This document shows, piece after piece, positions 1 through 5,409 of a DNA stretch of 6,257 nucleotides. Positions within the stretch are counted from its first letter, which is position 1; every line of letters starts with the position of its first letter. Origin of the DNA: Acholeplasmatales bacterium Tener_01. Lineage in GTDB: Bacteria > Bacillota_I > Bacilli_A > ML615J-28 > CAG-698. The translations under genes were made by a program, and so were the position numbers. The notes beneath the pieces were generated by a model. The model did no database searches, was not told where the DNA came from, and saw only the letters and a list, made by a program, of their open reading frames with translations. The stretch lies in assembly GCA_001604495.1 (NCBI GenBank), contig LVBR01000106.1:1-6257 (forward strand), in the 5' to 3' direction.

Positions 1-69
1 CCAAATTAAAATCCTTACTCTACGCTAAGAGAAACTCTCTCTACTAATCGTAGAATTTTAGTAATTTGG
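1..69. repeat. 69-nt nested inverted repeat (structured 3' element)
   Basis: Three nested complementary blocks are visible: 1-7 with 63-69 (CCAAATT/AATTTGG), 8-12 with 55-59 (AAAAT/ATTTT) and 19-24 with 49-54 (TCTACG/CGTAGA). A small inner hairpin pairs 28-31 with 35-38 (AGAG/CTCT). About 18 nested pairs outside the inner hairpin are more than expected by chance over 69 nt. The element starts eight bases past the stop codon of the XRE gene on the minus strand. On the plus strand it is followed by GGTG and six T. It could be a large bidirectional terminator, a structured 3' UTR or small RNA, or an element end cut by the window edge. A competing hairpin (40-44 with 50-54, TCTAC/GTAGA) is also possible. 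Its identity is not established. Confidence 0.5.
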
Positions 70-77
70 GGTGTTTT

Positions 78-689
78 TTACTTTTTTTCTTTCTTTTTAG
101 GGCGAGCAATAAAAGACCAAAGAATAATAATTACTTGACCAACAACTCCAAGTAAATATACTAAGGCAGCTTCGATGCCAAAGTACATAAATGAAACGTG
201 AACGGCAATAAGCACACTCCACATAAGAGCCGAAATAATATAATAATTATTTCTTGGATTAAACCAAATAGAATTAAAGACTAATGTCACAACAAAGAAT
301 AGTGGCAATGCATACGCAAAGTACAACCATTGGAATGTTGCTTCTTTAGTGATTAGTGATGTAATGATAAACGCAAATATCGCAACAAACCACACACACC
401 CCTCACTAATATAAGCTATCGCTCTAAGATTGTATTCTTTCTTCTCTTTCTTTTCCGCGTTATTTATTTCATCAATACAATCAGCTTTAACTAAATAATC
501 AAGGCTAACACCAAACAGTTCACTCATCTCTAATAATACCCCAACATCAGGAATAGATTCGCCTCTTTCCCATTTGGAAATAGTCTTATCAGAATAGTTA
601 AGTTTCTCACCAAGTTCTGCTTGAGTCATATTGTTTAAAACTCTTAATTCTGTTATGTTTTTACTTATGATGTTCTTTAAATCTTCCAT
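78..689 (-). CDS. XRE-family HTH regulator with C-terminal four-helix membrane domain
   Basis: A 203-residue protein. Residues about 9-66 form a canonical XRE/Cro-CI helix-turn-helix, with MTQAELGEKL, SDKTISKWERG and the PDVGVLLEMSELFGVSLDYL tail typical of this family. After a charged linker (about 70-88, rich in E and K) come four hydrophobic segments at about 91-113, 119-143, 149-171 and 173-194, ending in a basic PKKKEKK tail. It is therefore probably a membrane-tethered DNA-binding regulator that senses an envelope or membrane state; the signal is unknown. The start at 689 is supported by the Shine-Dalgarno GAGGTG at 694-699, four bases before the ATG. It lies 13 bases behind the glycosyltransferase gene, so the two are very probably co-transcribed from the promoter at 1896-1924. 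Autoregulation through the palindrome at 1906-1920 is possible but is only inferred. Confidence 0.93.
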   Translation of the reverse strand: MEDLKNIISKNITELRVLNNMTQAELGEKLNYSDKTISKWERGESIPDVGVLLEMSELFGVSLDYLVKADCIDEINNAEKKEKKEYNLRAIAYISEGCVWFVAIFAFIITSLITKEATFQWLYFAYALPLFFVVTLVFNSIWFNPRNNYYIISALMWSVLIAVHVSFMYFGIEAALVYLLGVVGQVIIILWSFIARPKKKEKK

Positions 690-702
690 ATTACACCTCG
701 TA

Positions 703-1872
703 TTAACGCTTATAATAAATATTTAGTGCTTCATTATACATTTCAATAATCTCAGTAATTGATTTTTCAATATCATATTCTTTATTATAAGCCTTATATT
801 TCTTGGCTTCATTTTCTCTATTCTTATCATCGCTTAGCCAAAAGTCAATCTTACTAGCTAAATCTTTGGCATTTCTTGCTTTGAATTTGCTATTACTAGA
901 TAAGGCAAATTGGGATGTAGCGGAGTATTTATACTTAGCAATAATTGGTACTATTCCCATTTGAATGGCTTCTAAGCATGACAAACCTTCAACTTCAATA
1001 TAAGCAAGATGAATATAAAGGTCACTTGCGGCGGTGATTCTTTGAAGTTCATCTAATGAGCAGAACTTAAATATTGGCATATATTTAAGTATTCCCTTAT
1101 CTACTAACTTCTTAGCATACTTTTCTAAGTTCTTAGTCTTTGGGCCTCTACCTAAAAATACAAGTTGAATATCTTTATTAAACTTAGAAAACTTCATAGA
1201 TCTAAGCAATGTAATTGGGTCTTTTTCTCTTGAGTGACGTCCAATAGTAATTATAGTGTATTTACTATCAGATAACTTCTCTTTTTCAACCAAATTCTTA
1301 TTACTTGATAAGTCTTCACGTGCAAGTCCATTAGAAATAACTTTAAGTTTTGCTTTAAAATGCCATCTTTGAAGACGCTCCATTACATTATATGTTGGAC
1401 ATTGAACAATTATACACTTGTTAAAGACAAGATTACGCCAAGCAATCATTGTTGAATTGTTTAGTGGCATAAAGTGTTCCATACTAATTGATGCATATAA
1501 GTTCTCAGGATGTAAGTGATATGTACCAACACATGGTTTATGAAGCTTTTTAGCAACTTTAGCTACTTCTATTTGTAAGAAGAATGGTTCTTCTAAGTGA
1601 ATTAAATCTGCCCACTTAACAGCTTCAATAATTACTTCTTTATCGCCCTTAGCAAAGATATAGCCTTGGCTACGAACTAAATTATCAAATACTGGTATTT
1701 TGACATTTTCCAGCCTAAATTCCGGCTCTACTCCACCTTCATTAGGATTTTTGGCAGATAATATCCTGACATCTAACCCCCGCTCCTTAAGGTGTTTTAC
1801 AGTCCTTTGAGCAGATGCAGATAAACCATTACCCTTAATATAAAAATTATTCACAACAAATAATACTTTCAT
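703..1872 (-). CDS. Family 4 glycosyltransferase (GT-B fold)
   Basis: A 389-residue protein of normal length for a GT4 enzyme. The N-terminal half opens with MKVLFVVNNF and a Gly/Ser-rich loop (residues about 14-20), the acceptor-side Rossmann domain. The linker strand CPTYNVMERL leads to VISNGL at about 178-183. The C-terminal donor-binding domain has ITIGRHSREKD (208-218), LVFLGRGP (237-244) and the EX7E motif at E293 and E301 within YIEVEGLSCLEAI, which is expected to contact the nucleotide-sugar. It should transfer a sugar from an activated donor to a lipid or glycan acceptor at the cytoplasmic face of the membrane. Donor and acceptor cannot be read from the sequence; glycolipid synthesis is one possibility. 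The start at 1872 is supported by AAGG at 1881-1884 and a good promoter just upstream. It is the first gene of a two-gene operon with the membrane-bound XRE regulator. Confidence 0.92.
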   Translation of the reverse strand: MKVLFVVNNFYIKGNGLSASAQRTVKHLKERGLDVRILSAKNPNEGGVEPEFRLENVKIPVFDNLVRSQGYIFAKGDKEVIIEAVKWADLIHLEEPFFLQIEVAKVAKKLHKPCVGTYHLHPENLYASISMEHFMPLNNSTMIAWRNLVFNKCIIVQCPTYNVMERLQRWHFKAKLKVISNGLAREDLSSNKNLVEKEKLSDSKYTIITIGRHSREKDPITLLRSMKFSKFNKDIQLVFLGRGPKTKNLEKYAKKLVDKGILKYMPIFKFCSLDELQRITAASDLYIHLAYIEVEGLSCLEAIQMGIVPIIAKYKYSATSQFALSSNSKFKARNAKDLASKIDFWLSDDKNRENEAKKYKAYNKEYDIEKSITEIIEMYNEALNIYYKR

Positions 1873-1895
1873 ATTAGTTACCTTATTAGTACATT

Positions 1896-1924
1896 ATTAT
1901 ACCAAAATTTTACTAAAATTGCAA
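1896..1924 (-). promoter_or_regulatory. Sigma-A type promoter of the glycosyltransferase/XRE operon
   Basis: Read on the minus strand, a -35 box TTGCAA (1919-1924) is separated by exactly 17 bases from a perfect -10 box TATAAT (1896-1901). Transcription would start near 1889, leaving a leader of about 17 nt with AAGG ahead of the ATG at 1872. Confidence 0.8.
1906..1920. promoter_or_regulatory. 15-bp palindrome in the promoter spacer, candidate operator
   Basis: AATTTTA-C-TAAAATT is a perfect inverted repeat with 7-bp arms around the single central base 1913. It fills most of the spacer between the -35 and -10 boxes and touches the -35 box. A bound protein there would block RNA polymerase. 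The operon encodes an XRE regulator, so autorepression is plausible. AT-rich DNA yields some such palindromes by chance, so this is a candidate only. Confidence 0.45.
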
Positions 1925-1960
1925 AGACAAAAGACATAATAATGTCATTTCCATTACAAT

Positions 1961-1985
1961 TAAAAAATCCAGTGTCAACTGGATT
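1961..1985 (-). terminator. Rho-independent terminator after the lipoprotein gene
   Basis: An 8-bp perfect stem (AATCCAGT 1966-1973 with ACTGGATT 1978-1985) has a 4-nt loop GTCA. On the minus strand it is followed by a U-rich tract (TTTTTTA, 1967-1961, the first bases being shared with the stem). It starts four bases after the lipoprotein stop codon and separates that gene from the glycosyltransferase promoter. A weaker 5-bp hairpin (1933-1937 with 1942-1946) followed by TTTT lies just beyond and may be a backup. Confidence 0.8.
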
Positions 1986-1988
1986 ATT

Positions 1989-2729
1989 TTAATAATATGG
2001 TGTCCAATTCGGATCGCTAATTTTATATGTTATAATGTATTCACCATTAGAATACTCCATAGTATAGTCTTTTTCTTCAACTACTACTTCAGTGCCCTTC
2101 ACGACGTTATATACTTTAAAACAAAAATCAACACTAGGTTCTTTAGTAAATTTAATTATTGTTATGATATATAAATAATCAAGGGGTTTTTTAATTTCAC
2201 TTTGGTAATCGCTACTATTAGACGTTACAGTGTAGTTTCTAGTATCAAGATCAATCTTAACCTCATGCAATACATTAAATGTTTCTTTAATATCAATAAT
2301 CAAAGTTTTATTATCACTAAGTGTAGCAATAGGGTTTAGTTTATTAATATCATTAACTGCCAAATTACTACTAAACTCATATCCCTCATTTGCATTAAGA
2401 GTTATATGATATTTAATAACATCTTTATCTAAATTACTATCATATTCTCTTTCGTCTTTTTTAATAGATATAGTGCAGCCTTCAATATCACCTAATTTAT
2501 TAGTCTTAAAATCAAATGAAAAGTCAATTGTATTAATATAACTTGTCTCATCTACTGGTTCAGTAGGATCAGTAGGATCGGGATCCGTTGGGCCATTTTC
2601 ATTAGGGTCGGAATCTACTGGATCAGTTTCTCCTGGTTTAGGTGGATCTACAATTAGATCTTCCCCACTTTTACAACCCAAAATGAATAAAGATATGGTT
2701 ATTAATAAAACCATCATTATTTTTTTCAT
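1989..2729 (-). CDS. Putative lipoprotein of unknown function
   Basis: A 246-residue protein with a type II signal peptide: MKK, a hydrophobic core (residues 4-17) and a lipobox ILGC with the lipidated Cys at 19. It would be exported and anchored to the outer face of the membrane. Residues about 28-62 are a low-complexity Asp/Pro/Thr linker, partly made by a tandem DNA repeat. The rest (about 63-246) is a beta-strand-rich region. LNANEGYEFSSNLAVND (111-127) is reminiscent of Ig-like surface-protein repeats, but I do not recognise a named family. The start at ATG 2729 is preferred over the in-frame GTG at 2738, because that GTG lies inside the Shine-Dalgarno AGGTGA (2735-2740), which is ideally spaced for 2729. 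The gene has its own promoter and terminator and is divergent from the HprK-like kinase gene. Confidence 0.85.
   Translation of the reverse strand: MKKIMMVLLITISLFILGCKSGEDLIVDPPKPGETDPVDSDPNENGPTDPDPTDPTEPVDETSYINTIDFSFDFKTNKLGDIEGCTISIKKDEREYDSNLDKDVIKYHITLNANEGYEFSSNLAVNDINKLNPIATLSDNKTLIIDIKETFNVLHEVKIDLDTRNYTVTSNSSDYQSEIKKPLDYLYIITIIKFTKEPSVDFCFKVYNVVKGTEVVVEEKDYTMEYSNGEYIITYKISDPNWTPYY
2561..2578. repeat. Perfect 9-bp tandem duplication in the lipoprotein linker
   Basis: CAGTAGGAT occurs twice in a row (2561-2569 and 2570-2578). In frame on the minus strand it contributes the DPTDPT part of the Asp/Pro-rich linker. Such units can change copy number without a frameshift, as 9 is a multiple of 3. 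Confidence 0.6.
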
Positions 2730-2755
2730 AATTATCACCTATTTTATATGTATCA

Positions 2756-2783
2756 ATTATATCATATTTATTATTATTTTAAA
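2756..2783 (-). promoter_or_regulatory. Promoter of the lipoprotein gene
   Basis: On the minus strand there is a perfect -10 TATAAT (2756-2761) and, 16 bases upstream, TTTAAA (2778-2783), a 4/6 match to the -35 consensus. Transcription would start near 2749, giving a leader of about 20 nt with AGGTGA in front of the ATG at 2729. The -35 hexamer is palindromic and is shared with the divergent promoter. Confidence 0.6.
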
Positions 2784-2805
2784 ATCTCTACTTTTAGTAT
2801 ATAAT
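2778..2805 (+). promoter_or_regulatory. Promoter of the HprK-like kinase gene
   Basis: TTTAAA at 2778-2783, a 16-base spacer and a perfect -10 TATAAT at 2800-2805. The predicted start near 2812 falls on the first base of the Shine-Dalgarno GGTGA (2812-2816), so the leader would be only about 9 nt. This is unusually short and makes the -10 assignment less certain than for the lipoprotein promoter. Confidence 0.5.
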
Positions 2806-2820
2806 AGTTTTGGTGATTAT

Positions 2821-3522
2821 ATGTTTATTATTGAAATAGCAAAACTGAAAATTAAAATAAATAACAAATATTCATATATCAAAAAGCTTTGCAAAGACTA
2901 TATTGCACCGAGCAACGATTTTGACTTTGAAGTTGAGGTAACTGATAGTGAAATTCAGGAAGAAGCTAAGCTAAACCCACCTTTTTTTAAAGAAGGTCAA
3001 TTAGAGTCGATATGTATCTACCGTAATATTTGCTTAATATTACCAAAGTATGATGCTTTTTTAATCCATGCGTCTTCGATAGCAATAGATGATATGGCAT
3101 ATCTATTTTGTGCAAAAAGTGGGACCGGAAAAACCACTCACACTAAACTATTAAAAGAATACCTTGGTGATCGAGTTCACTTTATTAATGGTGATAAACC
3201 AATTATTAGAATTATAGATAGTAAAGTTTTGTGTTTTGGCTCACCTTGGAACGGTAAAGAAGGATACGGTGAAAATATATCAAAGCCTATAAAAGCCATC
3301 ATCTTTTTAGAAAGATCTGAAACTAATGAAATCATTAAAATCAACGAAAAAGATATCTTAAAACATATCATTCACCAAATCATTATTCCGACTGACGAGA
3401 AGTACGCTGATAAAACATTTGAATTATTAAACTATACATTATCTAAAACAAATAAGTATTTACTAAAATGTAATATGGAAATAGATAGTGCTATTTGTTC
3501 ATATAACACTATTACAAAATAA
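2821..3522 (+). CDS. HPr kinase/PEPCK-fold P-loop protein (orphan HprK-like kinase)
   Basis: A 233-residue protein starting at ATG 2821, with GGTGA at 2812-2816. The reading frame stays open upstream to 2683, but those extra 46 codons overlap the lipoprotein gene and both promoters and read as low-complexity I/F, so I exclude them. Residues 81-86 LIHASS precede a Walker A loop AKSGTGKTT (98-106, K104). FINGDKPIIRI (121-131, D125) is the likely Walker B/metal site, and FGSPWNGKEGYG (139-150) matches the G(T/S)PW-GK signature of small HprK/PEPCK-fold kinases. These are shorter than true HPr kinase and lack its N-terminal domain. In other systems such proteins accompany RiPP clusters, including kinases that phosphorylate lasso-peptide precursors, but no such precursor, PqqD or radical-SAM gene is in view here. 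The substrate is unknown. It is divergent from the lipoprotein gene and is the only plus-strand gene. Confidence 0.85.
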   Translation: MFIIEIAKLKIKINNKYSYIKKLCKDYIAPSNDFDFEVEVTDSEIQEEAKLNPPFFKEGQLESICIYRNICLILPKYDAFLIHASSIAIDDMAYLFCAKSGTGKTTHTKLLKEYLGDRVHFINGDKPIIRIIDSKVLCFGSPWNGKEGYGENISKPIKAIIFLERSETNEIIKINEKDILKHIIHQIIIPTDEKYADKTFELLNYTLSKTNKYLLKCNMEIDSAICSYNTITK

Positions 3523-3524
3523 AA

Positions 3525-3550
3525 CCACTTCAAATGAAGTGGCTTTTTTT
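3525..3550. terminator. Bidirectional terminator between convergent genes
   Basis: A 7-bp stem CCACTTC (3525-3531) / GAAGTGG (3536-3542) with loop AAAT. It is followed on the plus strand by C and seven T (3544-3550). On the minus strand it is followed by TTTTATTTTG (3524-3515). It lies between the stop of the kinase gene (3520-3522) and the stop of the HD-GYP gene (3549-3551), and should serve both. Confidence 0.88.
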
Positions 3551-4745
3551 AATCATCATTTAAGGCATCTAAAAATAGTTGGGCAAGTGTAGAGTCAAAT
3601 TGTGTTCCTTTAGCTTCGTGAATTATTTGCATTGCCATCTCTTTTGAATAAGCTTGCTTATATACTCTTTCACTAACTAAGGCATCATATACGTCAACAA
3701 TCGCCATAATACGAGCTTCAATTGGAATATCTTCTCCTTTAAGTCCATATGGATATCCCTTACCATCATATCTTTCGTGGTGAAATAATGCCATATTATG
3801 AGCAATTGTATAATATGAACTATTTTCCATCTTCTTCATTGTCTTATCGATGATACCTGCACCATATTCTGAGTGGCGTTTCATAACCTCAAATTCTTCA
3901 TCAGTAAGTTTTCCTGGTTTATTCAAAATAACATCAGGAATCATAATCTTACCAATATCGTGTAGAGGAGATGCGGCAATGACATCTTCATAGAAATTCT
4001 CACTAATTTCTGAGTATTTCATATGATGTTTCATATGATCAGTTAATATCTTAATATAATATTCAGTGCGTTCAGTGTGTTTTTTAGTTCCTTCATCACG
4101 AACTTCGATAACTAATGCCAGTGATGAAATGACATCTCTTTGAATCTTTTCAACTTTTTTGTTTTGATATACTTCATCAACGTTACGATTACATACAACT
4201 AAATAGAATATTAGTCCAACAATTGTGAATGTTGTTGTGTTTAAAATATCAAGCTTAAAAGCTTCTGGGGTTTTAAAATGGTATGAATAAACTAAATATA
4301 AGGCAGCTGTAGTTAAAACGAAAGAGCCCATTCTTACAGGTCTATCATCAACTGTTAGAGGAAACAGTGCCAAAAAAACTATCATTGATGTTGCGGGCAT
4401 GGCGCGGTTTGCGGGATTACTACTAAGTAAAAACGCATAAGCAAACACCACCGCAATCATCAAATAACAAGTGAGTAATCCTAATGCATACTTATTCTTA
4501 ACCAAAAGCCTTAAAAAGAATACTACAACTCCACCGCTTAATAAAACAACATATGGAATAAATACCTCTGAACCGGTAAGTTTATTAATAAATATGAAGA
4601 TAAATCCCATAAAAAAGCAAAAGATTGAAGTAACCTTTAATACTTTAATGTTTCTGTTAAGAATATGGACTTTAACATCATCATATTCACTTTTAGTAAG
4701 ACCATTATAAAGTAGAGTTTTAATTATAATATTGTCTTTTTTCAT
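3549..4745 (-). CDS. Membrane-anchored HD-GYP domain phosphodiesterase
   Basis: A 398-residue protein. The N-terminal part (about 36-186) has roughly six hydrophobic membrane segments (about 36-54, 61-82, 86-108, 118-131, 140-155, 170-186) and no recognisable PAS or GAF domain. A short linker (187-205) leads to a complete HD-GYP domain: H223, the HD pair H262-D263 in LHDIGK (K266), H291, HHE at 322-324, DGKGYP at 327-332 and D354 in DVYDALVSERVYK. All expected metal and signature residues are present, so it is probably active. HD-GYP enzymes hydrolyse cyclic di-GMP (or related cyclic dinucleotides), here at the inner face of the membrane; the substrate itself is inferred. Its ATG overlaps the oxidoreductase stop (ATGA, 4742-4745) and its Shine-Dalgarno GAGGTG (4751-4756) lies inside that gene, so translation is coupled. 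Confidence 0.93.
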   Translation of the reverse strand: MKKDNIIIKTLLYNGLTKSEYDDVKVHILNRNIKVLKVTSIFCFFMGFIFIFINKLTGSEVFIPYVVLLSGGVVVFFLRLLVKNKYALGLLTCYLMIAVVFAYAFLLSSNPANRAMPATSMIVFLALFPLTVDDRPVRMGSFVLTTAALYLVYSYHFKTPEAFKLDILNTTTFTIVGLIFYLVVCNRNVDEVYQNKKVEKIQRDVISSLALVIEVRDEGTKKHTERTEYYIKILTDHMKHHMKYSEISENFYEDVIAASPLHDIGKIMIPDVILNKPGKLTDEEFEVMKRHSEYGAGIIDKTMKKMENSSYYTIAHNMALFHHERYDGKGYPYGLKGEDIPIEARIMAIVDVYDALVSERVYKQAYSKEMAMQIIHEAKGTQFDSTLAQLFLDALNDD

Positions 4746-5296
4746 TTTGCCACCTCAATACCTTTCATGGCACAATCTAATATATCATTTGCTTTACTAG
4801 GATCAATATCTAATCCTTCAGCTTTAATCAAATGGAAATTCTTAATGTTATAAAAATAAGTTCCCAGTGCTTTAACGTATCCATATCCATAGTCGAGTGG
4901 TACATCAGTGCCACCTGATGTAGTTACATAGTATAAATCACTTGCCCTACAAAGACCAAGTGGTACACCATCTTTATAACTAAATGTTATACCAACAACA
5001 TTAATAACTTCAAAGTATTGCTTTAGAATTGTTGGGAAAGATAAATCCCAATAAGGTGATGCAATAATAATCCTATCGGCATTTTTAAACTCGTTAGCAA
5101 GCCTAAACATTTCATTATTAAAGTCGCCTTTATAGATTAATTCATCACGCTTTTTTAAGTATGCTTCATCTACTTTTGGAAAATCGATATCTATTAACTT
5201 CACTTCACAAACATCATCAAATTTTTCAACTAATTTCTTAGCAAGTAGATATGTTCTTGAATTTCCTCTTACGCAGGCATTAATGAATAATGTCAT
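4742..5296 (-). CDS. Flavodoxin-fold NAD(P)H-dependent FMN oxidoreductase
   Basis: A 184-residue protein with the flavodoxin-like fold. The strand MTLFINACVRGNSRT (1-15) carries the FMN-phosphate loop. IIIASPYWDLSFPTILKQYFE (76-96) followed by GITFSYKDGVPLG (102-114) is the pattern of the AzoR/NQO-like quinone or azo reductases, and VTTSGGT (124-130) is the second FMN loop. It should be a soluble FMN enzyme using NAD(P)H to reduce quinones, azo compounds or similar electrophiles, but the physiological substrate is unknown. The length is slightly short for AzoR (about 200). The start is supported by GAGGAAAG just upstream and by its own promoter at 5347-5375. It is the first gene of an operon with the HD-GYP protein. 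The pairing is tight, but whether it is functional cannot be told. Confidence 0.9.
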   Translation of the reverse strand: MTLFINACVRGNSRTYLLAKKLVEKFDDVCEVKLIDIDFPKVDEAYLKKRDELIYKGDFNNEMFRLANEFKNADRIIIASPYWDLSFPTILKQYFEVINVVGITFSYKDGVPLGLCRASDLYYVTTSGGTDVPLDYGYGYVKALGTYFYNIKNFHLIKAEGLDIDPSKANDILDCAMKGIEVAK

Positions 5297-5346
5297 TTTT
5301 CTTTCCTCATCTTCTTGAAGTTTAATGCTTTAACTTAACATATTTT

Positions 5347-5375
5347 ATTATATTTGTTTTTTTGTATAATATCAA
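5347..5375 (-). promoter_or_regulatory. Sigma-A type promoter of the oxidoreductase/HD-GYP operon
   Basis: On the minus strand, TTGATA (5370-5375, 5/6 match to TTGACA) is followed by a 17-base spacer with a long A-rich run, and then a perfect TATAAT (5347-5352). Transcription would start near 5340, with a leader of about 44 nt to the ATG at 5296. It lies between the methyltransferase terminator and the oxidoreductase. Confidence 0.82.
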
Positions 5376-5384
5376 ACAAATATT

Positions 5385-5409
5385 AAAAAAACTAGGATTT
5401 TTCCTAGTT
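5385..5409 (-). terminator. Rho-independent terminator of the methyltransferase operon
   Basis: An 8-bp perfect stem, AACTAGGA (5390-5397) with TCCTAGTT (5402-5409), around a TTTT loop. On the minus strand it is followed by a run of six U (5390-5385, the first base shared with the stem). The stop codon of the methyltransferase (5408-5410) is built into the stem. Confidence 0.85.

Noticed and set aside
24..55. Possible Cas12a-type CRISPR repeat (CTAAGA start, TCTAC-TAATC-GTAGA hairpin)
   Set aside because: Only one copy is visible. The AATT before the stem and the final T of the usual repeat end are missing, and the longer nested pairing explains these bases better. Kept as an alternative in the left-edge finding only.
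2683..2820. 46-codon N-terminal extension of the HprK-like kinase frame
   Set aside because: It overlaps the lipoprotein signal-peptide coding region and both divergent promoters, reads as low-complexity I/F/Y, and lacks a better ribosome site than 2821.
3177..3371. Minus-strand open frame of 64 codons
   Set aside because: It lies entirely antisense within the conserved kinase motifs, with no promoter or ribosome site; a shadow frame.
2821..3522. Assignment as true HPr kinase/phosphorylase (hprK) or PEP carboxykinase (pckA)
   Set aside because: The protein is too short, lacks the N-terminal HprK domain and PEPCK substrate motifs, and has the SPWNGK signature of the smaller HprK-like group.
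4471..4710. Plus-strand open frame of 79 codons
   Set aside because: It is antisense to the membrane segments of the HD-GYP gene and has no supporting signals.
5318..5336. Weak hairpin (AAGTT/AACTT) in the oxidoreductase leader
   Set aside because: Only five A/T-rich pairs around a 9-nt loop; no conserved riboswitch features are visible in the 44-nt leader.
5365..5370. Plus-strand TATAAT in the gap upstream of the oxidoreductase
   Set aside because: It leads into the methyltransferase terminator with no plus-strand gene downstream; probably a by-product of AT-rich promoter DNA.
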